A stretch of DNA of 64,000 nucleotides from Mycobacterium sp. MFM001 (GTDB lineage Bacteria > Actinomycetota > Actinomycetes > Mycobacteriales > Mycobacteriaceae): assembly GCF_003402475.1 (NCBI RefSeq), contig NZ_BFAB01000017.1, positions 16,127 through 80,126 on the forward strand. Reading direction: 5' to 3'. The notes beneath the pieces are model-generated. The model saw nothing but the letters and a program-made list of their open reading frames with translations. It was not told the origin of the DNA and made no database searches. Position 1 is the first letter of the stretch; each line of letters begins with the position of its first letter. Positions 38,481 to 47,350 of the stretch are shown one piece after another. A program made the position numbers and the translations under genes.

Positions 38481-39252
38481 ACTGCCCGACGTCGAAGGCT
38501 TTCGCCGCGGGTTGGCCGACACGTTGCCCGGCCGGCGGGTGCGGCACGTCGAGGTCCGCGATGCCGGCGTGTTGCGCAACACCAGCCCCCAATCGCTGGG
38601 ACGCGCACTGCGCGGCCGCCGCTTCGATGCCCCACGGCGGCACGGCAAGTGGCTGATCCTGCCGACCGACGGCCCGACGCTGCTGGTGCACAGCGGCATG
38701 ACGGGCCGCCCGTACTACGCGTCCGGCAGCGACGAGCCCGACGGCCCGGTGCGGCTGGTGGTGACGCTGGATCGTGGCGAGCTGCGCTACGCGGACCTGC
38801 GCAAGCTGCGCGGGGTGTGGCTCGCCGGCGACGATGACGAGGTGGCCGGTGTGACGGGACCGCAGGGACCCGATGCCCTGGACATCGACCTGCGGACCTT
38901 CAGGGAGGTGTTGTCCGGCCGGCGCGGCGGCCTGAAACCGGCGCTGCTGGACCAGTCCGTGATCGCTGGGCTGGGCAACTTGCTCACCGACGAAATCTGT
39001 TGGCAGGCAAGGCTGCATCCGTCCCGACCGGTCACCGCCCTTGACGCCGACGAGGTCAAGCGGATGCACGCCACCATGCGGCGAGTGCTGCACACGGCGG
39101 TACGCCACGGCTGCGTCCCCGGGCTGCCGCGGTGGCTCACCGGCGCGCGCGACGAGCCGGACCCGAGCTGCCCGCGCTGCGGTGCACGGCTCGCCCGCGG
39201 TCGGGTCGGCGGCCGCACCACGGTGTGGTGCCCGCGCTGCCAACCTGGCTAG
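38473..39252 (+). CDS. Fpg/Nei family DNA glycosylase-lyase
   Basis: Removes oxidised bases and cuts the abasic site. The GTG at 38473 was chosen because it gives VPELPDVEG, with the catalytic Pro as residue 2 and Glu as residue 3 as required by the family. The H2TH region includes LLDQSVIAGLGNLLTDE. The zinc finger CPRC and CPRCQ closes the 259-residue protein. It overlaps the polymerase gene by eight bases. Fpg versus Nei specificity cannot be fixed by eye; the HSGMTG segment and short finger look Nei-like. Confidence 0.9.
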   Translation: MPELPDVEGFRRGLADTLPGRRVRHVEVRDAGVLRNTSPQSLGRALRGRRFDAPRRHGKWLILPTDGPTLLVHSGMTGRPYYASGSDEPDGPVRLVVTLDRGELRYADLRKLRGVWLAGDDDEVAGVTGPQGPDALDIDLRTFREVLSGRRGGLKPALLDQSVIAGLGNLLTDEICWQARLHPSRPVTALDADEVKRMHATMRRVLHTAVRHGCVPGLPRWLTGARDEPDPSCPRCGARLARGRVGGRTTVWCPRCQPG

Positions 39253-39301
39253 CCGGCAAAAGCATCTTCTTCATGCAATAGGTGGCAGTAATGTGGCAGT
39301 C

Positions 39302-39712
39302 ATGAGCTCCACCAAGCGCAAATGGATGGCGATTACCGCTGTGACGGTCGCAGCCGTCGGCCCACAGTTAACTCCGGCGACCGCGTCTGCCGACCTGCAC
39401 AACGTCACCTACATCGCCCGTATCGACGGAGTTGCCCCTGGCGGGCAGGCCACCTTCCGTATCCACGACAACGAGACCAGCAGCACCGGGCTGAGCTCGG
39501 TGCCCGGAAACGCCTTCGAGGCGAATACCGTCCTGGCCGACCCGAGCAAGGCAGGCATGCAAGTCTCGGTGCCGTGGCCGTATTCGGCGAACGTCCATTG
39601 CGAGATCGACGTCGACGACAACGTCGCCGCGCAAGTCGACCAGTCCATCGGGCTGACGCTGGCCAACAACGACCCCAACCGGGTGGTGTCCTGCGGCGCG
39701 CCGCTGACGTAA
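39302..39712 (+). CDS. Small secreted protein, function unknown
   Basis: 136 residues with an N-terminal signal peptide: KRKW, a hydrophobic stretch (about 9-26) and an Ala-rich cleavage region ending ASA before DLHNVTY. The mature part (about 105 residues) contains two Cys (VHCEIDV and VSCGAP) that could form a disulfide. It resembles small mycobacterial exported proteins that begin DLHNVTY as I recall. No catalytic motif is seen. A direct repeat GTGGCAGT (39282-39289 and 39293-39300) precedes the ATG. It converges with coaE, four bases apart. Confidence 0.75.
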   Translation: MSSTKRKWMAITAVTVAAVGPQLTPATASADLHNVTYIARIDGVAPGGQATFRIHDNETSSTGLSSVPGNAFEANTVLADPSKAGMQVSVPWPYSANVHCEIDVDDNVAAQVDQSIGLTLANNDPNRVVSCGAPLT

Positions 39713-39716
39713 CCGG

Positions 39717-40820
39717 TTAAGGCCGCCAGCCCGTCGCGTCGGCCCACTCCCACGCGCGACGGTAAGTGTCCTGAAAGGAATCCGGCATGTCGGGGTTGGC
39801 GCGAAGCCAGTCCACCAGCAGCAGGGCGTACTGCTGATTGGGCCAACCGTCGACCCGCAGATGAACACCGGCCGGGCGGCCAGGATCGGCGGAGCCATGA
39901 ATTCGCTTGCGCCACAATGCAGGATCGTCGGCAAGCGGCGGCGTGTCCGTGGTGATGTCGTCGACGCGGGGATAACCCGCCGACAACAGCGGCCCGGCGA
40001 GTTCGTCGGCGACCGCCAATGATTCGACCGTGACTTGGATGTCGATGACGTCCTTGGCGGCAAGACCGGGCACCGCCGTGGGCCCGGTGTGGTCGACCCG
40101 CAACGCTTTTGCGCCGCACGCGGCCTTGAGCCGCGCGACGATGCGCCGGCCCTGCTCGACCCAGGCCGGGTCGGCCGGCACGACCTGCACCGGCGCTTCG
40201 ACCACCCGGCCTGCGCTGAGATTATGCGCGAACGGCACGATCCGGTCGTTCCACACCTCGCGGGCCCGCTGGGCCAACTCCTCCGGTGTACCGGCATTGT
40301 CAAGCCACACATCGGCGACAGCGTGACGCTGCTCGTCGTCGGCCTGCGCGGCGATGCGGGCGCGGGCGTCGTCTTCGGCCATGCCGCGTTGTTCGACGAG
40401 TCGCCGCACCCGCACCTCGGCGTCGGCGTGCACGACGACAATGAGCGGGAACAACGGCGCCATCTGCGACTCCACCAACAGCGGAATGTCTTCGACGACG
40501 ACGGCGTCGTCGGGCACGGACGCGATGATCTCGGCGCGGCGCTTGCCGACCAGCGGGTGCACGATCCCGTTGAGTGTCTTACGGCTTTCGTCGTCACCGA
40601 ATGCCTTGGCCGCCAACGTCGGCCGATCCAGCGAGCCATCTGGCTGCAGAATGTCCTCACCGAACGCGTCGACTAAAGCAGCCAGCCCTTCGGTGCCGGG
40701 TTCGACCACCTCGCGGGCGATCACGTCGGCGTCGACGATGACTCCACCGCATTGCTCGAAAGTGGCGGTTACCGAAGACTTCCCGGCACCAATCCCTCCG
40801 GTCAGCCCGATCCGAAGCAT
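39717..40820 (-). CDS. coaE: Dephospho-CoA kinase with C-terminal GrpB-like domain
   Basis: Last step of coenzyme A synthesis. Of 367 residues the first 195 or so are the P-loop kinase (GLTGGIGAGKSS at 5-16, DIPLLVE and RRLVEQRG). The C-terminal half (about 200-367) is a GrpB/UPF0157 nucleotidyltransferase-like domain, as in M. tuberculosis CoaE (about 407 residues); its role is not clear to me. The ATG giving MLRIGLTGG is the family start. It follows rpsA on the same strand with ten bases between. Confidence 0.93.
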   Translation of the reverse strand: MLRIGLTGGIGAGKSSVTATFEQCGGVIVDADVIAREVVEPGTEGLAALVDAFGEDILQPDGSLDRPTLAAKAFGDDESRKTLNGIVHPLVGKRRAEIIASVPDDAVVVEDIPLLVESQMAPLFPLIVVVHADAEVRVRRLVEQRGMAEDDARARIAAQADDEQRHAVADVWLDNAGTPEELAQRAREVWNDRIVPFAHNLSAGRVVEAPVQVVPADPAWVEQGRRIVARLKAACGAKALRVDHTGPTAVPGLAAKDVIDIQVTVESLAVADELAGPLLSAGYPRVDDITTDTPPLADDPALWRKRIHGSADPGRPAGVHLRVDGWPNQQYALLLVDWLRANPDMPDSFQDTYRRAWEWADATGWRP

Positions 40821-40834
40821 CGTCGCCGGGCTAG
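40817..40834. repeat. Remnant of the interspersed repeat at the coaE/rpsA junction
   Basis: GCATCGTCGCCGGGCTAG here matches the end of copy B at 14478-14495 with one base missing. It contains the coaE start codon (CAT on plus) and the rpsA stop (CTA on plus). It may be chance similarity from codon use in this short stretch, but the shared 18 bases at a gene boundary support common origin. Confidence 0.4.
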
Positions 40835-42267
40835 GCGCTGCCGGCGAGCTTCTCCCGCAGCGCGGCGAGTTGCGCGTCGCTGGCCAGCGAACCGCCCTGC
40901 TGCTCCTCGGACTGCGTCCCGTTGGCGGGCGCATGCTCGGCTTCGGCGTGCTCGGCGGCGGCGAACTTCTCCATCTGCGCGGTGTGCATCTTGTGCCGGC
41001 GCTCGGCCTCGGCGTAGCGGGCCTCCCACTCGGCGCGCTGCGTGTCGAAACCCTCGAGCCACTCGTTGGTTTCGGGGTCGAAGCCCTCCGGGAAGATGTA
41101 GTTGCCCTGCTCGTCGTAGGAATCGGCCATGCCGTACTTGGCCGGGTCGAACTCCTCGGTGTAGTCCTCGTTGGCCTGCTTGAGGCTCAACGAGATCCGG
41201 CGCCGCTCCAGGTCGATGTCGATGACCTTGACCATCGCGTCGTCGCCGACGGCCACCACCTGGTCGGGCACCTCGACGTGACGCTCGGCCAGCTCGGAGA
41301 TGTGCACCAGGCCCTCGATGCCCTCCTCGACGCGGACGAACGCACCGAACGGCACCAGCTTGGTGACCTTACCGGGCACGATCTGGCCGATAGCGTGGGT
41401 GCGGGCGAAGTGCCGCCACGGGTCTTCCTGGGTTGCCTTGAGTGACAACGAAACCCGCTCGCGGTCCATGTCGACGTCGAGCACCTCGACGGTGACCTCG
41501 TCGCCCACCTGCACCACCTCGGACGGGTGATCGATGTGCTTCCAACTCAATTCGGAGACGTGCACCAGGCCGTCGACCCCGCCGAGGTCGACGAACGCGC
41601 CGAAGTTGACGATCGAGCTCACCACACCCTTGCGGATGGCGCCCTTCTGCAGCTGGTTGAGGAACTCGCTGCGCACCTCGGACTGCGTCTGCTCCAGCCA
41701 GGCGCGGCGGGACAGCACCACGTTGTTGCGGTTCTTGTCCAGCTCGATGATCTTGGCTTCGATCTCCTTGCCGATGTACGGCTGCAGGTCGCGCACCCGG
41801 CGCATCTCGACCAGCGAGGCGGGCAGGAAGCCACGCAGCCCGATGTCGAGGATCAGGCCGCCCTTGACGACCTCGATGACGGTGCCCTTGACGGCCTCGT
41901 CCTTCTCCTTGAGCGCCTCGATTGTGCCCCACGCGCGCTCGTACTGTGCGCGCTTCTTGGACAGGATCAGCCGGCCTTCTTTGTCCTCTTTGGTGAGGAC
42001 CAGCGCCTCGACTTTGTCGCCGACGGACACCACTTCGTTGGGGTCGACGTCGTGCTTGATGGACAGCTCGCGGGAGGGAATGACCCCCTCGGTCTTGTAG
42101 CCGATGTCGAGCAGGACCTCGTCCCGGTCAACCTTGACTATGGTCCCTTCGACGATGTCGCCATCGTTGAAGTATTTGATTGTTTTGTCGATGGCGGCGA
42201 GAAAGTCCTCGCTCGAGCCGATGTCGTTGACGGCTACTTGGGGCGAGGTGACGGTGGGACTCGGCAT
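40831..42267 (-). CDS. rpsA: 30S ribosomal protein S1
   Basis: S1 unwinds mRNA for 30S entry. The 478 residues contain four S1 RNA-binding domains (about 35-105, 125-190, 207-277, 292-365), with repeated segments such as GAFVDLGGVDGLVHVSELSW and GAFVRVEEGIEGLVHISEL. The acidic C-terminal tail (about 370-478) is typical of mycobacteria. The message has a 100 bp leader region and a long spacing of GGAG to the ATG. Its stop lies in the coaE boundary element. Confidence 0.97.
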   Translation of the reverse strand: MPSPTVTSPQVAVNDIGSSEDFLAAIDKTIKYFNDGDIVEGTIVKVDRDEVLLDIGYKTEGVIPSRELSIKHDVDPNEVVSVGDKVEALVLTKEDKEGRLILSKKRAQYERAWGTIEALKEKDEAVKGTVIEVVKGGLILDIGLRGFLPASLVEMRRVRDLQPYIGKEIEAKIIELDKNRNNVVLSRRAWLEQTQSEVRSEFLNQLQKGAIRKGVVSSIVNFGAFVDLGGVDGLVHVSELSWKHIDHPSEVVQVGDEVTVEVLDVDMDRERVSLSLKATQEDPWRHFARTHAIGQIVPGKVTKLVPFGAFVRVEEGIEGLVHISELAERHVEVPDQVVAVGDDAMVKVIDIDLERRRISLSLKQANEDYTEEFDPAKYGMADSYDEQGNYIFPEGFDPETNEWLEGFDTQRAEWEARYAEAERRHKMHTAQMEKFAAAEHAEAEHAPANGTQSEEQQGGSLASDAQLAALREKLAGSA

Positions 42268-42370
42268 ATGGGGGGTTGCTCCGGACAGGTTTGGTCGTAG
42301 GGACAGTTGTTGAGTTACCCGTCGAGGCTACTCGACTGTGCTCACGCTGGCCAAACCCGACCCGGCACGT

Positions 42371-43873
42371 TTAGCCCGCCCGGCGCGCGACTCGGCTGGT
42401 GAACGCGCCGTGGTAGCTCATCGGCACGTGAAACGGCAGCCATGCCTCGGCGATCGGCCCGTCGTCGACATGGGCCGCGTCAAGCACCATCAACCTGCTG
42501 CGATGCTGCGATTCGTCGTATCCGACGGTGAGCAGCCAGCCGTCGTCCTCCGCGGTGCCGCCGGGTCGCGGCACAAACGTCGGCTCCACCAGCATCTGGC
42601 CTGCCGGGCAGAAGGCCTGAACCGCGCCGGCACGGTGGTCGATCCGCGCGACCCCTTGGCCCTGAAACCGGCCCGGATCCTGCACCGCCACGTAGGAAAC
42701 CGTGTGCGGCATCGTCGAGCGCCGATGGTCGATCTGCGGAAACTCGCAGCCGAAGTCGGCCAGCGGCTCTCGGGTCACCGCGCCGGAAGGCGTGATCCGA
42801 AACCGGGTCAGCACCACGGCGTCCTCGATCGTTCCGTAGCCGTCGAGTTGCGCGATGTCCGAGCGGATGTGCGCGGTGTAGTTCTTCATGCCGTCGTAGG
42901 ACTGCGGCGAAAAGCGGGGCAGTTCGACGACGACGTCGTCGCCGTCGTCGTAGGCGTTGGTGAAATGCCAGTGGTAGAACGGTTCGGTTTCGACCACCCG
43001 GACCCTGCTTCCGTCGCGCGGGGCAAGCACGAAGTACGACGGCGTATCGGGCTTGAAACGCATGGAATCCCAATAGGATTGGTATCCGGTCAGCGCCCAC
43101 GGGTTGATCCGCAGCGGCGACACCACAAAGATCGCGTACCGCCGCGTCAGTGCCATGTCGTGCACCACGCCCATCCCCGGCAGCGGCACCGCGCGCAGGT
43201 AACGGGTCACGCCGTCGGCACCGGTTTCGTAGAGCCGCAGCCGAACCCGGGGCACCGCCTCCGCGAGCAGGTCGCGCAGCCGCATCCCGCGGATGTCGAT
43301 GCGCGGAAGGTACGGGTCGAAGCCGAAGTTGACCTTGGTATTGGCGATCGGGTCGTAGGTGTAGTGCGCCGAATACGCGCCGATCGGCCCCTTGAGCGCC
43401 CCGCCCAGGCTGCACAGGCCGCGGGTGTCCAGGCTGTCGAGATCCAGCTCATGCGGACGCCCGCCTTCCCACAGCGCCAGCAGTAGGCCGGGGTTGACCA
43501 TCACGCTGGTGTTGGCTGTGTTGGCCGGCGGGCGAAGCGCATTACCCAGCAGGCCGCCGCGGCGCTGGTAGGCGAACCCGCGGTCGACCAGGTGTCCGGC
43601 CGCGGTCGACCTCAGATAGTGCTTGGTGCGGACGAACCGGTTGCGGAAGCGCACTCCCGAGCCGTCCAGCACGAACGCGCTGACCATCCCGTCGGCGTCA
43701 AAAACGCTTTCCACCTGCTCAGGCCCGAGGTTCCAGCGGCCGGATCCGTTGCGGTACAGGGTGCCGACGAGGCCGTCGGGCAACGTGCCGGTGATTTCGG
43801 TCACGTCGACGTCGCATTCGCCGTGGATGCTTTCCCAATAGCGGGAGGGGGCTTGAACGTCTGCCAGGACCAT
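42371..43873 (-). CDS. Carotenoid cleavage oxygenase
   Basis: A 500-residue nonheme iron dioxygenase of the RPE65/carotenoid oxygenase family. The four histidine iron ligands are seen in SAHYTYDP, VVHDMALT, YHWHFTNAY and MSYHGAF. It resembles M. tuberculosis Rv0654, shown to cleave carotenoids, but lies here between rpsA and polA rather than at that locus. The ATG is embedded in a TetR-type operator (43872-43894). No Shine-Dalgarno sequence is visible. The upstream TetR gene is 17 bp away on the same strand. Confidence 0.9.
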   Translation of the reverse strand: MVLADVQAPSRYWESIHGECDVDVTEITGTLPDGLVGTLYRNGSGRWNLGPEQVESVFDADGMVSAFVLDGSGVRFRNRFVRTKHYLRSTAAGHLVDRGFAYQRRGGLLGNALRPPANTANTSVMVNPGLLLALWEGGRPHELDLDSLDTRGLCSLGGALKGPIGAYSAHYTYDPIANTKVNFGFDPYLPRIDIRGMRLRDLLAEAVPRVRLRLYETGADGVTRYLRAVPLPGMGVVHDMALTRRYAIFVVSPLRINPWALTGYQSYWDSMRFKPDTPSYFVLAPRDGSRVRVVETEPFYHWHFTNAYDDGDDVVVELPRFSPQSYDGMKNYTAHIRSDIAQLDGYGTIEDAVVLTRFRITPSGAVTREPLADFGCEFPQIDHRRSTMPHTVSYVAVQDPGRFQGQGVARIDHRAGAVQAFCPAGQMLVEPTFVPRPGGTAEDDGWLLTVGYDESQHRSRLMVLDAAHVDDGPIAEAWLPFHVPMSYHGAFTSRVARRAG

Positions 43874-43894
43874 AAAAGACAGTCTGTCTATTAT
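43872..43894. promoter_or_regulatory. TetR-type operator at the oxygenase start codon
   Basis: An inverted repeat of half-sites ATAAAAGACAG and CTGTCTATTAT about a central T, with 10 of 11 positions paired. The inner AGACAG-T-CTGTCT is perfect. It spans the stop of the TetR gene and the first two bases of the oxygenase start codon. The neighbouring TetR protein is the natural ligand. Confidence 0.8.
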
Positions 43895-44520
43895 GGTTGG
43901 CTGCTGTCAATACTCCGGATGTCGTCAGCTTTGAACGGCAGCGCCGCACCCCCGTCCCAGCACAGCGCCGTCAGGTGCTCGACGAGTGCCTCGCGCGATA
44001 TGGTCCCGGTCCGGCACCACCATTCGGCGGCGGCCACCGCCGATCCCACGATGGCCCGCGACCAGGGGGCGGCCGCCAGCCGTGCATGGTCGGAGTCGAA
44101 CGCTGTCGCCAACATCTGCTCTACCGCGGCCGCGAGCTGCTCGAAGACACTGGCCGACGGGTCGCCGCTCAGCGCCCGGTAGAGGTTGGGCTCGGCGTGC
44201 ATCCATGCGCAGATGACATCGAAGAACAACGCCATCCGCTGCCGAAGGTCGGTGGAACCCGCTGCGCGCGTGGTGATTTCACCGAGTAGGCGCTGCGCGG
44301 TGCGTTGACTCAGCGCCGCCAGCAGCGCGTCGCGATTCGGGTACATGGCATAGACCGCGGACCGAACGAAGCCGGCTTCGGCGGCCACCTCAGTGAGTCC
44401 AACGCCCGGCCCTTTCGCGCGGATCGCCCGCTCGGCCGCGTCGAGCAGCGCGGCGCGACGCTCGTCGGGGTCCACCCGGGAACCGGCCGGGCGGCCGCGA
44501 CTGCGCTTGACCGGGCGCAT
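43891..44520 (-). CDS. TetR-family regulator
   Basis: A 209-residue regulator with an N-terminal helix-turn-helix (about 20-65, VGLTEVAAEAGFVRSAVYAMYPNRDAL) preceded by the basic MRPVKRSRGRPAGS, and a ligand-binding C-terminal domain with a typical helical pattern. The ATG at 44520 is two bases after the polA stop on the same strand. It is expected to bind the palindrome at 43872-43894 and control the carotenoid oxygenase. The inducer is unknown; a carotenoid or its product is a guess. Confidence 0.88.
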   Translation of the reverse strand: MRPVKRSRGRPAGSRVDPDERRAALLDAAERAIRAKGPGVGLTEVAAEAGFVRSAVYAMYPNRDALLAALSQRTAQRLLGEITTRAAGSTDLRQRMALFFDVICAWMHAEPNLYRALSGDPSASVFEQLAAAVEQMLATAFDSDHARLAAAPWSRAIVGSAVAAAEWWCRTGTISREALVEHLTALCWDGGAALPFKADDIRSIDSSQP

Positions 44521-44522
44521 GG

Positions 44523-47255
44523 TCAGTGCGCCGCTGCGTCCCAGGTGCGGCCGTAGCCCAGCGATACCTCCAGCGGCACGTCGAGCGGATACGCGCCGCA
44601 CATCTTGTCGCGCACCAGCGCCTCGAGCTGCTCACGCTCCCCCTCGGCCACCTCGAACAGCAGCTCGTCGTGGACCTGCAGCAGCATCCGTGACTTGAGC
44701 CGGGCCGCTGTGAGCGCCTTGTCCACCTCGATCATCGCGACCTTGATGATGTCGGCGGCGCTGCCCTGGATCGGGGCGTTGAGCGCGGCCCGCTCGGCGG
44801 CCTCGCGGACCTGGCGGTTGCTGCTGTCGAGCTCGGGCAGATAGCGCCGACGGCCCAGCACGGTCGAGGTGTAGCCGTCCTTGCGGGCCTGTTCGACGAC
44901 GGCGTGCAGATAGTCGCGGACTCCGCCGAACCGGGCGAAGTAGGCGTCCATCTGCTCCTTGGCTTCCTCGGTGGAGATCTTCAGCTGCTGGGATAGCCCG
45001 TAGGCGCTGAGCCCGTACGCCAATCCGTAGGACATTGCCTTGACCCGGCGCCGCAGTTCGCCGGTCACCTCCTCGATCGGGACGCCGAACGCGCGGGAGG
45101 CGACGAAGGAGTGCAGGTCCTCGCCGGTACGGAACGCCTCGATGAGCCCGGCATCTTGGGAGAGGTGGGCCATGATCCGCATCTCGATCTGGCTGTAGTC
45201 GGCGGTCATCAGCTCGCCGTAACCATTGCCGACCACGAACGCGTCGCGGATTTCGCGGCCGGCCTCGGTGCGGATCGGGATGTTCTGCAGATTGGGTTCG
45301 GTCGACGACAACCGGCCGGTGGCCGCGATGGTCTGGTTGAACGTGGTGTGGATACGCCCGTCTGCGGCAACGGAATTCAGCAATCCGTCGACGGTGACCT
45401 TGAGTCGAGTGACGTCGCGGTGGGTGAGCAGATGCTGCAGGAACGGGTGGCCGGTCTTGTCGAACAGCGACTGCAGGGCGTCCGCGTCGGTGGTGTACCC
45501 GGTCTTGGTGCGCTTGGTTTTCGGCATCTCCAGCTCGTCAAACAGCACCACCTGCAGCTGCTTCGGTGAGCCGAGGTTGATCTGCTTGCCGATCACCGCG
45601 TAGGCGGCCTCGGCGGCGTCGCGGATCGCATCGGCGAATTGGCTTTGCAGCGACGACAATTGGTCCAGATCGACGGCGATGCCGGCGGCTTCCATGCCCG
45701 CTAGCACACCTTGGACCGGCAGCTCCATGTCGGCCAGCAACGCCTGCGAGTCGATGCGGGCCAGCTCGGCGTCCAGCGCGTCGGCTAAATCGGCGACGGC
45801 CTGGGCCCGCAGGATGGTGGTCTGGACCGCCTGGTCGTCGACGCCGTCGGTGTCATCGAGCAGCGAAAGTTGCTGCTGCTCAGGCGTTTCCGCGCGCAAC
45901 TCGCGGCGCAGATAGCGCAGCGACAGGTCGTCGAGGGTGAAGCTGCGCTGACCCGGCCGCACCAGGTAGGCGGCCAGCGCGGTGTCGGACGTGATGCCGT
46001 TCAGTGTCCAGTCGCGGCCGGCCAGGTCGTGGATGGCCAGCTTGGCCTCGTGCAGTGCCTTGGGTTTGTCGTGGTCGGCGAGCCAGGCGGCGAGCGCGGC
46101 CTCGTCGTCGGGGGTCAGCGTCGCGGTGTCGATGTAGGCGCCGTCGCCGTCGGCGGCCGCGATGGCCAGCGCGGTGGTATCGCCGTCGTAGGCGACATGG
46201 GTGCCCACCACCGCGAGCCCGGAGCGGCGGCCGTCGGCGGCGTGGGTGGCCAGCCACTCCCCGACCGTGCCGGGTTCGAGCGCACCGCCGCGCACGTCGA
46301 ATCCCTCGTCTACCTCGGGCTCGACGGCGGCCAGCGTCTCGAACAGCCGGTCCCGCAGCACCCGGAACTCCAGGTGGTCGAACAGCTGGTGGATCTGGTC
46401 GCGGTCCCACGGCTGCATGCGCAGCGTGTCGGGAGTCTGCGCCAGCGGCACCTCGCGGACCAGTTCGGTGAGCTCGCGGTTGCGCACCACGCCGGCCAGA
46501 TGCGCGCGCAGCGCGTCGCCCACCTTGCCCTTGACGGTGTCGACGTTGTCGACCAACGCCTGCAGCGAGCCGTATTCGGCAATCCATTTGGTCGCCGTCT
46601 TCTCCCCCACGCCGGGAATGCCGGGCAGGTTGTCGCTGGGATCGCCACGCAGGGCGGCGAAGTCGGGATATTGCTTGGGCGTCAGGCCGTATTTCTCGAG
46701 GACCGCGTCCGGGGTGAACCGGGTCAGCTCGCTCACACCTTTGCGCGGATAGAGCACGGTGACGTCGTCGGTGACCAGTTGCAGCGAGTCGCGGTCGCCG
46801 GTGACCACCAGCACCCGGTAGCCCTCTTTCTCGGCCTGCGTGGCCAAGGTGGCGATCAGGTCGTCGGCTTCGAAGCCCGGTTCGGCGAGCACCGTAATGC
46901 CCAGGGCGGCAAGGACTTCCTTGGTCACGTCGATCTGGCCGTGGAACTCGTCGGGGGTCGACGTGCGGTTGGCCTTGTACTCCGGGTAGCGATCCGAGCG
47001 GAACGTCTGCCGGGACACGTCGAACGCGGCGGCGACATGCGTCGGTTGTTCGTCGCGCAGCAGGTTGATCAGCATCGCGGTGAACCCGTACACCGCGTTG
47101 GTGGTCAGCCCGCCTGCGGTCTTGAAATTCTCCGCCGGCAGCGCGTAGAACGCGCGGAACGCCAGCGAATTGCCGTCCAGCAGCATCAACGTCGGCTTGC
47201 CGTCAGCGGCCTGGCCGGCTTGCGTCTTGGCGCTTGCGGTCTTCGCTGGGCTCAC
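44523..47255 (-). CDS. polA: DNA polymerase I
   Basis: Fills excision gaps and removes Okazaki primers. The 910 residues comprise a 5' nuclease domain (about 20-315, with LMLLDGNSLAFRAFYAL and GEKTATKWI), a middle domain that, as in other mycobacteria, lacks the 3'-5' exonuclease residues, and a family A polymerase domain with motif A MTADYSQIEMR and motif C VHDELLFEV. The GTG giving VSPAKTAS matches M. tuberculosis. TAGAGT at 47268-47263, seven bases upstream, suggests a leaderless transcript; the upstream ATG at 47294 was rejected. Confidence 0.96.
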   Translation of the reverse strand: MSPAKTASAKTQAGQAADGKPTLMLLDGNSLAFRAFYALPAENFKTAGGLTTNAVYGFTAMLINLLRDEQPTHVAAAFDVSRQTFRSDRYPEYKANRTSTPDEFHGQIDVTKEVLAALGITVLAEPGFEADDLIATLATQAEKEGYRVLVVTGDRDSLQLVTDDVTVLYPRKGVSELTRFTPDAVLEKYGLTPKQYPDFAALRGDPSDNLPGIPGVGEKTATKWIAEYGSLQALVDNVDTVKGKVGDALRAHLAGVVRNRELTELVREVPLAQTPDTLRMQPWDRDQIHQLFDHLEFRVLRDRLFETLAAVEPEVDEGFDVRGGALEPGTVGEWLATHAADGRRSGLAVVGTHVAYDGDTTALAIAAADGDGAYIDTATLTPDDEAALAAWLADHDKPKALHEAKLAIHDLAGRDWTLNGITSDTALAAYLVRPGQRSFTLDDLSLRYLRRELRAETPEQQQLSLLDDTDGVDDQAVQTTILRAQAVADLADALDAELARIDSQALLADMELPVQGVLAGMEAAGIAVDLDQLSSLQSQFADAIRDAAEAAYAVIGKQINLGSPKQLQVVLFDELEMPKTKRTKTGYTTDADALQSLFDKTGHPFLQHLLTHRDVTRLKVTVDGLLNSVAADGRIHTTFNQTIAATGRLSSTEPNLQNIPIRTEAGREIRDAFVVGNGYGELMTADYSQIEMRIMAHLSQDAGLIEAFRTGEDLHSFVASRAFGVPIEEVTGELRRRVKAMSYGLAYGLSAYGLSQQLKISTEEAKEQMDAYFARFGGVRDYLHAVVEQARKDGYTSTVLGRRRYLPELDSSNRQVREAAERAALNAPIQGSAADIIKVAMIEVDKALTAARLKSRMLLQVHDELLFEVAEGEREQLEALVRDKMCGAYPLDVPLEVSLGYGRTWDAAAH

Positions 47256-47302
47256 GGATCCAACTCTAGGCATCGGGTCCGACGCTGAGTCCACCGCCGC
47301 GA

Positions 47303-47322
47303 AACTGGAACACGTTTCAGTT
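47303..47322. promoter_or_regulatory. KstR-type operator
   Basis: The sequence is AACTGGAAC-AC-GTTTCAGTT, an inverted repeat with 8 of 9 arm bases paired. Its core TGGAACACGTTTCA (47306-47319) fits the KstR consensus TNNAACNNGTTNNA exactly. It sits about 30 bp upstream of the DUF35 gene start. KstR is the TetR repressor of cholesterol catabolism; Rv1627c-Rv1628c are, as I recall, in its regulon. It also lies 48 bp from the divergent polA start. Confidence 0.85.
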
Positions 47323-47350
47323 TTGCTGTCGTTCTCGGTACGCTGGCCGG

